Shown here one piece after another: positions 8,474 through 15,752 of a stretch of 25,211 nucleotides of DNA (position 1 is its first letter; each line of letters opens with the position of its first letter). Below the pieces are notes generated by a model. The model searched no databases. It had not been told where the DNA came from and saw only the letters and a program-made list of their open reading frames with translations. Source of the stretch: JABCPE02 sp963509715 (GTDB lineage Bacteria; Bacteroidota; Bacteroidia; Flavobacteriales; Weeksellaceae); NCBI GenBank assembly GCA_963509715.1, contig CAUPCB010000023.1:1-25211 (forward strand), written 5' to 3'. The position numbers and the translations under genes are program-made.

Positions 8474-9676
8474 TTATTTTCTCTCTATCAGCGCCATGTA
8501 GAAACCATCATAGCCATCGCTCGGCATGATATTTTCCTCCTTCACGAGGGCAAATTCTGTATTTTCGGCAAGGAATTTTCTGACCTGTTCTCTGTTTTCA
8601 GATGGAAGGATGGAACATGTGGCATAGACCATTTTTCCTCCCTTTTTCAGGATTTTAGAATAGTTTTGCAGAATGTTTTCCTGCTCGGTTTTTATTCTAT
8701 TGATGAAATCTTCATCTATTTTCCACTTGCTGTCAGGATTTCTTTTCAGCACTCCGAGCCCTGAACATGGAGCATCTATCAGAAGTCTGTCTGCCGTGTT
8801 GTGAAGTCTTTTGATGACTTTATTATCTTCTATAAATCTGGTTTCTATGTTGAAAGCTCCCGCCCGTTTTGCTCTTCGTTTCAGCTCTGCAAGTTTCCAT
8901 TCGTAGATGTCCAAGGCTATTATCTGCCCTTTATTCTTCATCAATGCAGCGATATGAAGGGTTTTCCCTCCTGCACCTGCACAGGCATCCACCACTCTCA
9001 TTCCTTCTTTTACATCCAAGAGTTCGGCTATTTTTTGTGATGAAGCATCCTGCACCTCGAAAAAGCCTTCCTTAAAAGCCGATGTGAGAAATACATTTTT
9101 CTTTTCTTCTAGCTGGACAGCATCTGGATAACCTCTTAATACAAAGGAATTTACGCCCTCTTCTTTTAAAATTTCTACAAGATTTTCTGCTGAAATCTTG
9201 AGTGAATTTGCCCTCAAAATCACAGGCGCCTGTTCATTGAGAGCGGACATTTCTTTCTCCCATTTTGCTCCCAGTTCTTTTTCAAACAAACCAGCCAGCC
9301 AGTCTGGCACAGAGTGTTCTATGGCTTTGGTAGGGAATGTTTTTTTGTCCAATTTAGACAAAATTCCGCCTGTTTTTATTCCATCAAATTCATCAAATTT
9401 CTTGTATTTCACCTTTTTCCAAAGGAGATAAGCCAAAATCAAATTGTAGATATTAGATGGTTTTGTCCCCTCGCCCATGTAGTATTCTAGGCGTTTTTTC
9501 CAGCGGACTATATCATAGAATATCTCCGAAACCACCTGCCTGTCGGCACTTCCCCATTTTTTATTAGCTTTTAGTAATCGCTCCAAAACCTTATCAGCAT
9601 ATTTTTTATCCTGAAAAAAAGTTTCCTCCAATGCATCATGAATTCCTATCAGTAAGTTACGGTGTATCAATTCCAT
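8474..9676 (-). CDS. RsmB/NOP-family RNA (cytosine-5) methyltransferase
   Basis: These SAM-dependent enzymes methylate cytosine C5 in rRNA or tRNA. The 400-residue product has an all-helical NusB-like N-terminal region (about 1-125), a linker, and a Rossmann domain with motif I (VVDACAGAGGKTLHIAALM), motif IV (DAPCSGLGVLKRNPDSKWK) and motif VI (YATCSILPSENREQV). The two cysteines of DAPCSG and ATCS are the release and nucleophile residues of the family. I choose ATG 9674-9676 (MELIHRNLLIGIHDALEETF) because the longer frame's start at 9697 lies in the -7 box at 9695-9702. The overall plan is closer to RsmB than to RsmF, but the exact RNA target cannot be read from the sequence. It is monocistronic and converges with DUF3999. 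Confidence 0.88.
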   Translation of the reverse strand: MELIHRNLLIGIHDALEETFFQDKKYADKVLERLLKANKKWGSADRQVVSEIFYDIVRWKKRLEYYMGEGTKPSNIYNLILAYLLWKKVKYKKFDEFDGIKTGGILSKLDKKTFPTKAIEHSVPDWLAGLFEKELGAKWEKEMSALNEQAPVILRANSLKISAENLVEILKEEGVNSFVLRGYPDAVQLEEKKNVFLTSAFKEGFFEVQDASSQKIAELLDVKEGMRVVDACAGAGGKTLHIAALMKNKGQIIALDIYEWKLAELKRRAKRAGAFNIETRFIEDNKVIKRLHNTADRLLIDAPCSGLGVLKRNPDSKWKIDEDFINRIKTEQENILQNYSKILKKGGKMVYATCSILPSENREQVRKFLAENTEFALVKEENIMPSDGYDGFYMALIERK

Positions 9677-9694
9677 GTTTGTATAAATTTCGGA

Positions 9695-9702
9695 CAAAAA
9701 TA
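9695..9702 (-). promoter_or_regulatory. Candidate -7 box of the RsmB/NOP methyltransferase
   Basis: The reverse strand reads TATTTTTG (exact TAnnTTTG), 18 nt before ATG 9676. A TTTTG lies about 21 nt further upstream and could be the -33 element. Confidence 0.55.
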
Positions 9703-9746
9703 CATTTTAAAAACCAAAACTCCCAAAATTATTTGAGAATACGGAC

Positions 9747-9774
9747 TTTGGGAATTATTTTTTTCTTAAATTAG
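9747..9774 (+). promoter_or_regulatory. Candidate promoter of the MuiA-like gene
   Basis: TTTG at 9747-9750 and TAAATTAG at 9767-9774 (one mismatch to TAnnTTTG) are 16 nt apart. The box ends 21 nt before the ATG at 9796. Confidence 0.4.
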
Positions 9775-9795
9775 CATTAACAAATTTCTTTAATT

Positions 9796-11454
9796 ATGAA
9801 AAGACATTCTTTATTTGCGTTTCTATTTTTGCTTTCGGCAAATTTATTTTTCGCACAAAAACCCATTTACACCAAGGCAAAAGTAACCGCCGTGAAAGTG
9901 TACAGAAACTCTGCTGAACTGCAGAACACGGTAAGTTTCAGTGTTCCTTCGGGGATTTCCGAAATAGTGATTGGCAATATTTCGGAAGAGATTAACGAAA
10001 AAACTATCCAAATCGGCGTAAACAGCAAGAACATTTCTATTCTTTCCTCGCAGTTTACCAATGATTATTCCACAGATTTTAAAATGGATACTACCAATCC
10101 ACAAATTAAAAAAGTGAATGACAGCATCAAAATCGTGGAAAACCTCATCTCTAAAAACCGAATAGAGCTGGATGCCAACAAGAAAGCCGTAGAACTTTTG
10201 GACAAAAACCAAACCGTGCTGGTGGGAAGCAATTCCTCCAATGTTGCACAGCTCACGCAGCTGACCGAGTTCTACACCAACAAGAGAATAGAGCTGGAAA
10301 ACAAACTCGTTTCCCTCAGAACAAAAGGCGATGACCTCAGCAAAAAACTTTCCCGACTGAAAAGCAGCCTAAAAACCAAAGAACAGAAGGAAGCAGAAGA
10401 GTTTGCAGATGGTGTAATTGTCCTAAAACTAATGTCTCCTACGGCTGGAAATATCAAACTGAATATCAACTATCTTACAGACAATGTCTCTTGGAAGCCT
10501 TACTACGAGATAAAGGCTGATAAAATCTCTGCTCCGCTGGATGTAATCTTCAAGGCTACTGTAAAACAAAATACAGGACTGGACTGGAAAGGCGTAAAAC
10601 TTACCCTTATCAATGGAAATTCTTCCAGAAACAATTATGCTCCTACGGTAAGCCCTTGGTTCATCTACGCAAAAAGCCCGAAAGAAAGAGAAATCCTAAG
10701 GGAAGAAAAAATTGCCGACAAATCTGCTGCCATAAGAATCAGAGGAATGGGAAGTGTAAATGCAGAAGAGTATGATGATGTTCAGTCCAATGCTTTAGAA
10801 GAAGTAGTCGTTACGGCCTATGCTGGGTTTAATGTCAATGCAAACGAGCTCAATACCAGCTATGACATAGACATTCCTTACGATATCTTGTCCAATAACG
10901 AAGACCACCTCATCAGTCTTTATCAGCAGAAAATCCCTGCCGATTATCAATACTTCACTGCGCCTAATTACAGGAGAGAAGCTTATCTTTTAGCGAAGGT
11001 AAAGGATTTCAGCAAGTATCATTTGGTTTCTGCGCCTGCGAGTGTCATCTTTGAGAACATGTATATCGGTGAAACACGCGTCAGCCCAGACCAAACCAAC
11101 AATGAAATGAACATCACGCTGGGCAACGACCCGAAAATCAGCATCAGAAGAGAAGATATCCAAGATAAATCTGGCGAGAAATTCCTTTCTTCTTACCGCG
11201 AAAAGGTGGTTACATATGATTTAATCATCAAAAATAACAAGAAAGAACAAATCAGCATGGAAATCAAAGACCGTTTCCCACTGAGCAACAACGAAGCCGT
11301 AAAAATAGAAGTGCTGGACAAAAGCGGTGCCGCGAAGGACGACGAAAAAGGCTTCCTCACATGGAACATAAAACTCTCTCCTTCCGAAACCAAGAAACTA
11401 AGGGTAAGCTACAAAGTCCGTTACCCGAAAGACTACACCGTAAGCGGATTATAA
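9796..11454 (+). CDS. MuiA-like DUF4140/DUF4139 exported protein with TonB-receptor-like insert
   Basis: The 552-residue product has a signal peptide (MKRHSLFAFLFLLSANLFFA, cut before QKPIY) and a DUF4140-type N-terminal beta domain (about 25-90, AKVTAVKVYRNSAELQ). A coiled-coil (about 100-205) is followed by a DUF4139-type beta-rich C-terminal part (LNINYLTDNVSWKPYYEI, then ITLGNDPKISIRRE to the end). This is the architecture of proteins annotated mucoidy inhibitor MuiA; the biochemical role is unknown and the name rests on an old phenotype. Residues about 290-350 form an insertion holding IRIRGMGS (313-320) and LEEVVVTAY (334-342), both reminiscent of SusC-type receptors. It has its own candidate promoter and a strong terminator, so it is probably a single-gene unit. 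Confidence 0.8.
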   Translation: MKRHSLFAFLFLLSANLFFAQKPIYTKAKVTAVKVYRNSAELQNTVSFSVPSGISEIVIGNISEEINEKTIQIGVNSKNISILSSQFTNDYSTDFKMDTTNPQIKKVNDSIKIVENLISKNRIELDANKKAVELLDKNQTVLVGSNSSNVAQLTQLTEFYTNKRIELENKLVSLRTKGDDLSKKLSRLKSSLKTKEQKEAEEFADGVIVLKLMSPTAGNIKLNINYLTDNVSWKPYYEIKADKISAPLDVIFKATVKQNTGLDWKGVKLTLINGNSSRNNYAPTVSPWFIYAKSPKEREILREEKIADKSAAIRIRGMGSVNAEEYDDVQSNALEEVVVTAYAGFNVNANELNTSYDIDIPYDILSNNEDHLISLYQQKIPADYQYFTAPNYRREAYLLAKVKDFSKYHLVSAPASVIFENMYIGETRVSPDQTNNEMNITLGNDPKISIRREDIQDKSGEKFLSSYREKVVTYDLIIKNNKKEQISMEIKDRFPLSNNEAVKIEVLDKSGAAKDDEKGFLTWNIKLSPSETKKLRVSYKVRYPKDYTVSGL

Positions 11455-11460
11455 AAAACA

Positions 11461-11492
11461 AAAAACTCCCTCATATGATGGGAGTTTTTTTT
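11461..11492 (+). terminator. Rho-independent terminator of the MuiA-like gene
   Basis: AAAAACTCCC and GGGAGTTTTT form a 10-bp stem around a 9-nt loop, followed by further T residues. It starts 6 nt after the stop. The A-run on the left makes it usable from the minus strand as well, where the small membrane gene ends at 11512. Confidence 0.88.
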
Positions 11493-11511
11493 ATTGTTAT
11501 TTTATTGATTT

Positions 11512-11847
11512 TCAGAAAATAAACCAATTAAAACTTTTATATATATACATATACATATAGAGATAAAGATTATCCCTAAATGGTTCTATTGTTAATAACA
11601 ATGTAATGATTATAAGCAGTATGATATCTAATCTAAATGATTCATATTTTTTTCTAATAAAAAATACTATACTTTCTATTATCAAATATAAAATAGTAAA
11701 CGAAACTATTACAAACATAGCAAACATGTATTTCATCCCATGTCTGTCATTTTCTACTTTATGTAATATATAAAGCATTGTAAAAAACGGAACAGCGGGA
11801 ACGAGCAAAATACGAAGAAGCAAATGTATAATAGTTCGTTTAATCAT
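11512..11847 (-). CDS. Small membrane protein, tandem paralog B
   Basis: The 111-residue product has about three membrane helices (about 5-25, 40-63 and 75-92) and a Tyr-rich C-terminal end. I do not recognise a family. It is clearly a paralog of the gene just upstream (11916-12197): both begin KRTIIHLLLRILLVPAVPFF and share ENDRHG and FTILYLxIESIVFFI. The 5' ends are about 92% identical in DNA with mostly silent changes, whereas the 3' halves have diverged. The ATG (11845-11847) is preceded by a 24-base remnant of the prfC 3' end. It lies last in a prfC-A-B order and ends close to the terminator at 11461-11492. No function is assigned. Confidence 0.7.
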   Translation of the reverse strand: MIKRTIIHLLLRILLVPAVPFFTMLYILHKVENDRHGMKYMFAMFVIVSFTILYLIIESIVFFIRKKYESFRLDIILLIIITLLLTIEPFRDNLYLYMYMYIYKSFNWFIF

Positions 11848-11852
11848 TGTTT

Positions 11853-11876
11853 TTAATCATTAAATTCACTAACGAA
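11853..11876 (-). repeat. Fossil of the prfC 3' end (duplication scar)
   Basis: In the reverse strand these 24 bases encode FVSEFND followed by TAA, against FISEFND-TAA at the true end of prfC (12204-12227). The stop is 5 nt from the start of paralog B, as the real prfC stop is 6 nt from paralog A. Similarity fades upstream of this point. It marks the left border of a tandem duplication that copied the prfC tail with the small gene. Confidence 0.8.
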
Positions 11877-11915
11877 AAGCTGTATCTAATTCCATAATTT
11901 CTCTAAATATTTTTG

Positions 11916-12197
11916 TCATAAAACACAACAATAACAATACAATAATGTCAATGCTATGATTATAAACGATATAACATTTAGCTTAAACGACTTATAATCA
12001 TCTTTAATAAAGAACACTATGCTCTCTATGAATAAATACAAAATAGTGAACAAGATAGTTACAAATATAACAGCCATCAATTTAATCCCGTGCCTGTCAT
12101 TTTCTAACCCTTGAAACAGATAAACCATCACAAAAAACGGAACAGCGGGAACAAGCAAAATACGAAGAAGTAAATGTATGATGGTTCGTTTACTCAT
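11916..12197 (-). CDS. Small membrane protein, tandem paralog A
   Basis: The 93-residue product has about three hydrophobic helices (about 5-25, 40-63 and 75-90), a cytoplasmic-looking ENDRHG turn, and a short Cys-containing end (YCYCCVL). The family is not recognised. It begins 6 nt after the prfC stop, so it is very likely co-transcribed with prfC. Paralog B downstream shares its first 20 residues almost completely and the FTILYLFIESIVFFI helix. Its C-terminus is shorter than that of B by about 18 residues, and it is unclear whether A was truncated or B was extended. The near-identical N-terminal segment suggests either strong constraint there or recent gene conversion. Confidence 0.7.
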   Translation of the reverse strand: MSKRTIIHLLLRILLVPAVPFFVMVYLFQGLENDRHGIKLMAVIFVTILFTILYLFIESIVFFIKDDYKSFKLNVISFIIIALTLLYCYCCVL

Positions 12198-12203
12198 TGT
12201 TCT

Positions 12204-13796
12204 TTAATCATTAAATTCACTGATGAAATGGAGTTTCACATTTGGGAATTTCTCCTGTGTCATCGTGATAGTGAATGCAGAATCCGCTAAAAATACCAGT
12301 TGATTATATTTATCTCTCGCTAAAAATCGCTGTTTCAGCCTTGCAAATTCCTTGAACTCTTCGGATTTTTCATCAGCCTCTACCCAGCACGCCTTATGAA
12401 TAGAAATCGGCTCGTAGGTGCATTTTGCGCCATATTCGTGCTCCAGTCTGTATTGGATAACTTCATATTGCAGTGCTCCCACCGTTCCGATAATCTTTCT
12501 TCCGTTCATCTCCAGAGTGAAAAGCTGTGCTACACCCTCGTCCATCAGCTGGTCTATACCTTTTGCAAGCTGTTTCGCTTTTAGCGGGTCATCATTGTTA
12601 ATGAAACGGAAATGCTCAGGAGAGAAACTCGGAATTCCTTTAAAGTTCAGCTTTTCCCCAGCCGTGAGCGTGTCCCCGATACGGAAATTCCCCGTATCAT
12701 GCAGTCCGACAATATCACCTGGGAAAGACTCATCTACTACTTCCTTTTTATCAGCAAAGAAAGCATTCGGAGAGGAGAATTTCATTTTCTTGCCTTCCCT
12801 TACGAGCAGGTAGTTTTCGTTTCTTTTGAACACACCAGAAACGATTTTCACAAAGGCAAGCCTGTCGCGGTGTTTAGGGTCCATATTGGCATGAATTTTA
12901 AACACAAAACCTGTGAAATTTTGTTCCTCTGGCTTCACGATTCTGGTGTCTGCCTGTTTTGGCTGAGGATTTGGAGCAATGTCAATGAAAGCATCCAGCA
13001 GTTCCCTCACTCCAAAGTTATTCAATGCCGAACCAAAGAACACAGGCTGCTGCGTTCCTGCCATGTAATCTTCTCTACTGAATTTAGGATAAACCGATTC
13101 CACCAGCTCCAGCTCATCTCTAAGGACACTTGCCGCCTTTTCGCCTACGGCTTCATCTATCGCAGCATCATTAATATCATTAAAGGTAATGCTCTCCCCT
13201 ACTTTTTGTTTCTTTTCTTCTAAAAACAACTGGATATTATTCTCCCAGATGTTATAAATCCCCTGAAAATCAGCCCCCATACCGATAGGCAGCGAAAGCG
13301 GAACCACAGAAAGCCCAAGTTTCTGCTCCACTTCATCCAGCAGGTCAAAAGCATCTTTCCCCTCTCTGTCCAGCTTATTGATAAAAACTATCATCGGGAT
13401 GTTTCTCATACGGCACACCTGCACGAGTTTTTCGGTCTGCTCCTCCACCCCTTTTGCGACATCTATCACCACAATTACAGAATCCACGGCAGTAAGCGTT
13501 CGGTAGGTATCTTCCGCGAAATCCTTATGCCCAGGAGTATCAAGGATATTGATTTTATGACCTTTATAATTAAAAGCCAAAACGGAAGTCGCCACGGAAA
13601 TCCCTCTCTGGCGTTCTATTTCCATAAAGTCGGAAGTTGCGCCTTTTTTTATCTTATTAGATTTCACGGCTCCAGCCTCCTGAATAGCCCCTCCGAAGAG
13701 AAGGAGTTTCTCGGTAAGTGTGGTTTTCCCAGCATCTGGGTGGGAAATAATCCCAAAAGTTTTTCTTTTCTGTATTTCTTGAATTAAGTCTGACAT
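12204..13796 (-). CDS. prfC: Peptide chain release factor 3 (RF3)
   Basis: RF3 is a GTPase that removes RF1/RF2 from the ribosome after peptide release. The 530 residues are full length and collinear with the family: GTP-binding P-loop SHPDAGKTTL (18-27), switch region RQRGISVATSVL, DTPGHKDFAEDTYRTL, and the NKLD base-recognition motif, followed by EF-Tu-like domain II and the RF3 C-terminal domain (MNGRKIIGTVGALQYEVIQY). The ATG (13794-13796) fits the family start MSDLIQEIQKRKTFGIISHP. It leads a transcript with two small membrane proteins, 6 nt apart. The 3' end was partly duplicated (see 11853-11876) but the gene itself is intact. Confidence 0.97.
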   Translation of the reverse strand: MSDLIQEIQKRKTFGIISHPDAGKTTLTEKLLLFGGAIQEAGAVKSNKIKKGATSDFMEIERQRGISVATSVLAFNYKGHKINILDTPGHKDFAEDTYRTLTAVDSVIVVIDVAKGVEEQTEKLVQVCRMRNIPMIVFINKLDREGKDAFDLLDEVEQKLGLSVVPLSLPIGMGADFQGIYNIWENNIQLFLEEKKQKVGESITFNDINDAAIDEAVGEKAASVLRDELELVESVYPKFSREDYMAGTQQPVFFGSALNNFGVRELLDAFIDIAPNPQPKQADTRIVKPEEQNFTGFVFKIHANMDPKHRDRLAFVKIVSGVFKRNENYLLVREGKKMKFSSPNAFFADKKEVVDESFPGDIVGLHDTGNFRIGDTLTAGEKLNFKGIPSFSPEHFRFINNDDPLKAKQLAKGIDQLMDEGVAQLFTLEMNGRKIIGTVGALQYEVIQYRLEHEYGAKCTYEPISIHKACWVEADEKSEEFKEFARLKQRFLARDKYNQLVFLADSAFTITMTQEKFPNVKLHFISEFND

Positions 13797-13816
13797 ATCT
13801 ATTTTTAAAATATCTG

Positions 13817-13824
13817 CAAAAATG
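13817..13824 (-). promoter_or_regulatory. Candidate -7 box of prfC
   Basis: The reverse strand reads CATTTTTG, one mismatch to TAnnTTTG, 20 nt before the prfC ATG. No convincing -33 element is visible. Confidence 0.3.
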
Positions 13825-13845
13825 GTGATTTTTAATGAAAATATT

Positions 13846-13853
13846 TACTTTTG
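13846..13853 (+). promoter_or_regulatory. Candidate -7 box of the MBL-fold hydrolase gene
   Basis: TACTTTTG is an exact TAnnTTTG match 15 nt before ATG 13869. It overlaps the TTG at 13851 that would extend the reading frame, which argues for the ATG start. Confidence 0.55.
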
Positions 13854-13868
13854 CAGTCAAAAAAATTA

Positions 13869-14984
13869 ATGAAGAAAAAAATATCTAAAATATTAAAACG
13901 AATGCTTTATACCTTTTTAGGATTAATTATTTTAATCGCAATAATTGCTGCTATAATTCTTAACCAAGCAGAATTCGGAAAATTGCCAAGCGGTGAAAGG
14001 CTGGCAAGAATAGAAAAATCTCCAAATTACAAGAACGGCAAGTTTCACAACCTATCCGAAACACCACAACTGACCTCGGAGAAATCTTTTTTTGAAAACC
14101 TTTATCTATTTATTTTTCCTGAGGTAAAGGATTTAAAACCATCAAGAAAAATCCCTGCTCTCCAAACCAATTTAAAGGAAATCCCTCTAAACGAAGACAT
14201 TATGATATGGCTGGGACACTCTTCTTACTACATGCAGGTTTCTGGGATGAGGCTGCTGGTAGACCCTGTATTTCACTCTGCATCGCCGTTTTCATTTATG
14301 ATAAAACCTTTCGATGCGGAATACAACTATTCCTCAGCTGACCTCCCTGAAATAGACCTGCTTATCATCACTCATGACCACTGGGACCATCTGGACTATA
14401 CCGTGATGAAAGAGATGAAAAACAAGATAAAAAAGGTGCTTTGCCCACTTGGTGTAGGGGCTCATTTGGAATATTGGGGCTTCAAACCCGAACAAATTAC
14501 CGAGCTGGACTGGAACGAAAAAACTTCCATCGACAATATGAAATTCACCTGTCTTCCTACGCGCCATTTCTCTGGGCGCGGTATACAGCCCACCAAAACT
14601 CTCTGGGCATCTTTCATGTTGGAATCAGAGAAAAACACGCTCTACATCGGTGGGGATAGTGGATATGATACTCATTTCATAGAAATAGCAAAACAATTTC
14701 CCAATATAGACCTTGCTATCTTGGAAAATGGACAATACAACGAGGACTGGCGCTATATCCACCTCCTACCAGAAGACCTGCACAAAGCCATGAAAGACCT
14801 AAAAGCAAAACGATATTTCGCTGGACATAATTCCAAATTTGCATTAGGAAGGCATTCTTGGTATGAACCTTTAAATACCATTGATAAAATCACAAAACAA
14901 GACTCCACAATACACGCCATCACTCCTAAAATAGGTGAAATAGTAAAACTAAACGAAACCCAAACCTTTGAAAAATGGTGGTAA
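13869..14984 (+). CDS. Membrane-anchored metallo-beta-lactamase-fold hydrolase (NAPE-PLD/UlaG-like)
   Basis: The 371-residue product has a basic N-terminus, one membrane helix (about 12-31) and then a metallo-beta-lactamase fold. Visible metal ligands are the THDHWDH motif (168-174), a later His in LPTRHFSGRG, an Asp in YIGGDSGYD, and a His in FAGHNSKFALG. The strands MIWLGHSSYYMQVSGMRLL and LVDPVF and the RHFSGRG segment are those of the NAPE-PLD/UlaG-like branch annotated as MBL-fold metallo-hydrolases. In mammals this branch includes a phosphodiesterase acting on N-acylphosphatidylethanolamine; the bacterial substrate is unknown. The helix suggests a membrane-attached catalytic domain. The gene stands alone, with an exact -7 box upstream and a hairpin downstream. 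Confidence 0.85.
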   Translation: MKKKISKILKRMLYTFLGLIILIAIIAAIILNQAEFGKLPSGERLARIEKSPNYKNGKFHNLSETPQLTSEKSFFENLYLFIFPEVKDLKPSRKIPALQTNLKEIPLNEDIMIWLGHSSYYMQVSGMRLLVDPVFHSASPFSFMIKPFDAEYNYSSADLPEIDLLIITHDHWDHLDYTVMKEMKNKIKKVLCPLGVGAHLEYWGFKPEQITELDWNEKTSIDNMKFTCLPTRHFSGRGIQPTKTLWASFMLESEKNTLYIGGDSGYDTHFIEIAKQFPNIDLAILENGQYNEDWRYIHLLPEDLHKAMKDLKAKRYFAGHNSKFALGRHSWYEPLNTIDKITKQDSTIHAITPKIGEIVKLNETQTFEKWW

Positions 14985-14987
14985 AAT

Positions 14988-15021
14988 AAAACCAGCAGAT
15001 ATCTATGATACCCGCTGGTTT
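14988..15021. terminator. Hairpin terminator between convergent genes
   Basis: AAACCAGC and GCTGGTTT form an 8-bp stem with an 18-nt loop that holds its own AGATATCT palindrome. TTTGGTGTTTTAGTTTT follows on the plus strand. It lies 3 nt after the hydrolase stop and 20 nt before the end of the convergent lipoprotein gene. Confidence 0.6.
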
Positions 15022-15041
15022 GGTGTTTTAGTTTTAGTGGA

Positions 15042-15500
15042 TTATTTTTTGGTATAAGTGTATCTATCTCCATCACCATTCTTAATCTGCACCATTGTAT
15101 TCCCATCAATCTCTATTTTATACCTAGAACCAGGCGCCCCAGAAGGAAGGAGTGAATTAAAGAAGAATATATCTGTATTCTTTATTTCAAATGTTCCTTC
15201 AAGCACAAATGCACTTGGATCACTAGGAGCAGCATTACTATAATATTTATATTTCTTATCTGCTCCATAAACATGATATAGTACATAAAGAGGTGCTGTT
15301 TGATACACACCATCAGTATCTTTCTGCTCATATTTTGTAAGTTTCCATGTTCCTACAATAGCTCCATAAAGCGGATTAACTACCTCCACTTGCTCATCAT
15401 CATTACCTCTGCTGCATGAAGTAAGTGAAGTTCCTGCTAAAGCCATCACTCCTACCGCAAGGATAGGAAACATTCCTCTAAATAAATTGCTTTTTTTCAT
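15042..15500 (-). CDS. Lipocalin-like lipoprotein
   Basis: The 152-residue product starts with a lipoprotein signal (MKKSNLFRGMFPILAVGVMA) and a lipobox LTSC with the lipidated Cys at 29. The mature start SRGNDDEQ is acidic, resembling the export signal that sends flavobacterial lipoproteins to the cell surface. The rest is a small beta-rich domain opening with IVGTWKLTKYEQKDTDG, the hallmark of Bacteroidota lipocalin-like (Lipocalin_4 type) proteins, and ends with TMVQIKNGDGDRYTYTKK. Ligand unknown. The start ATG (15498-15500) is chosen over the upstream Met at 15536 because it gives a normal signal peptide. It has its own promoter about 90 nt upstream. Confidence 0.75.
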   Translation of the reverse strand: MKKSNLFRGMFPILAVGVMALAGTSLTSCSRGNDDEQVEVVNPLYGAIVGTWKLTKYEQKDTDGVYQTAPLYVLYHVYGADKKYKYYSNAAPSDPSAFVLEGTFEIKNTDIFFFNSLLPSGAPGSRYKIEIDGNTMVQIKNGDGDRYTYTKK

Positions 15501-15591
15501 AATTTTTTGAATTTTATGTTTCCTCTGTCTAAACATTGGAAACGGTTAATAAATAATTAAGATCTGTTTGTTAGTTATCCTTTTTCCACTA

Positions 15592-15624
15592 CAAATTTAC
15601 GAACCGATAAAAATAAAAACCAAA
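15592..15624 (-). promoter_or_regulatory. Candidate -33/-7 promoter of the lipocalin-like gene
   Basis: On the reverse strand TTTG (15621-15624) and TAAATTTG (15592-15599, exact TAnnTTTG) are 21 nt apart. The predicted leader is about 85 nt, longer than for other genes here, and no clear fold was identified in it. Confidence 0.55.
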
Positions 15625-15675
15625 GCTGTACTACTGATATTTATTAGGATTTTGATAAAATTTTAGCCAAACAAA

Positions 15676-15702
15676 AAACCAATGCTTTAATTGCATTGGT
15701 TT
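15676..15702 (-). terminator. Terminator of the lpxK-PNP operon
   Basis: AAACCAATGC and GCATTGGTTT form a 10-bp stem with a 7-nt loop; in gene orientation TTTTTTGTTTGG follows. It lies about 50 nt after the PNP stop. Confidence 0.85.
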
Positions 15703-15752
15703 CGCTTTTATGTGTTATGCTCTTTTGGTTAAAATAAATTTGAAATGATTTT

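Noticed and set aside
9796..11454. Reading the MuiA-like gene as a TonB-dependent receptor because of VVVTAY and IRIRG
   Set aside because: The protein has a coiled-coil and DUF4139 layout, is only 552 residues and lacks a C-terminal barrel; the motifs are confined to one loop.
11461..11511. Small RNA between the MuiA-like gene and paralog B
   Set aside because: The hairpin is fully explained as a terminator shared by convergent genes; no separate promoter is visible.
12612..13223. A 203-codon plus-strand open frame opposite prfC
   Set aside because: It lies wholly inside the well-conserved prfC gene on the other strand, has a composition unlike a real protein and no start context; a shadow of prfC codon usage.
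13851..13868. Upstream TTG start for the MBL-fold hydrolase
   Set aside because: The TTG lies in an exact TAnnTTTG promoter box; the ATG at 13869 gives a normal basic N-terminus before the membrane helix. The same reasoning rejects the TTG starts at 17635 and 23855.
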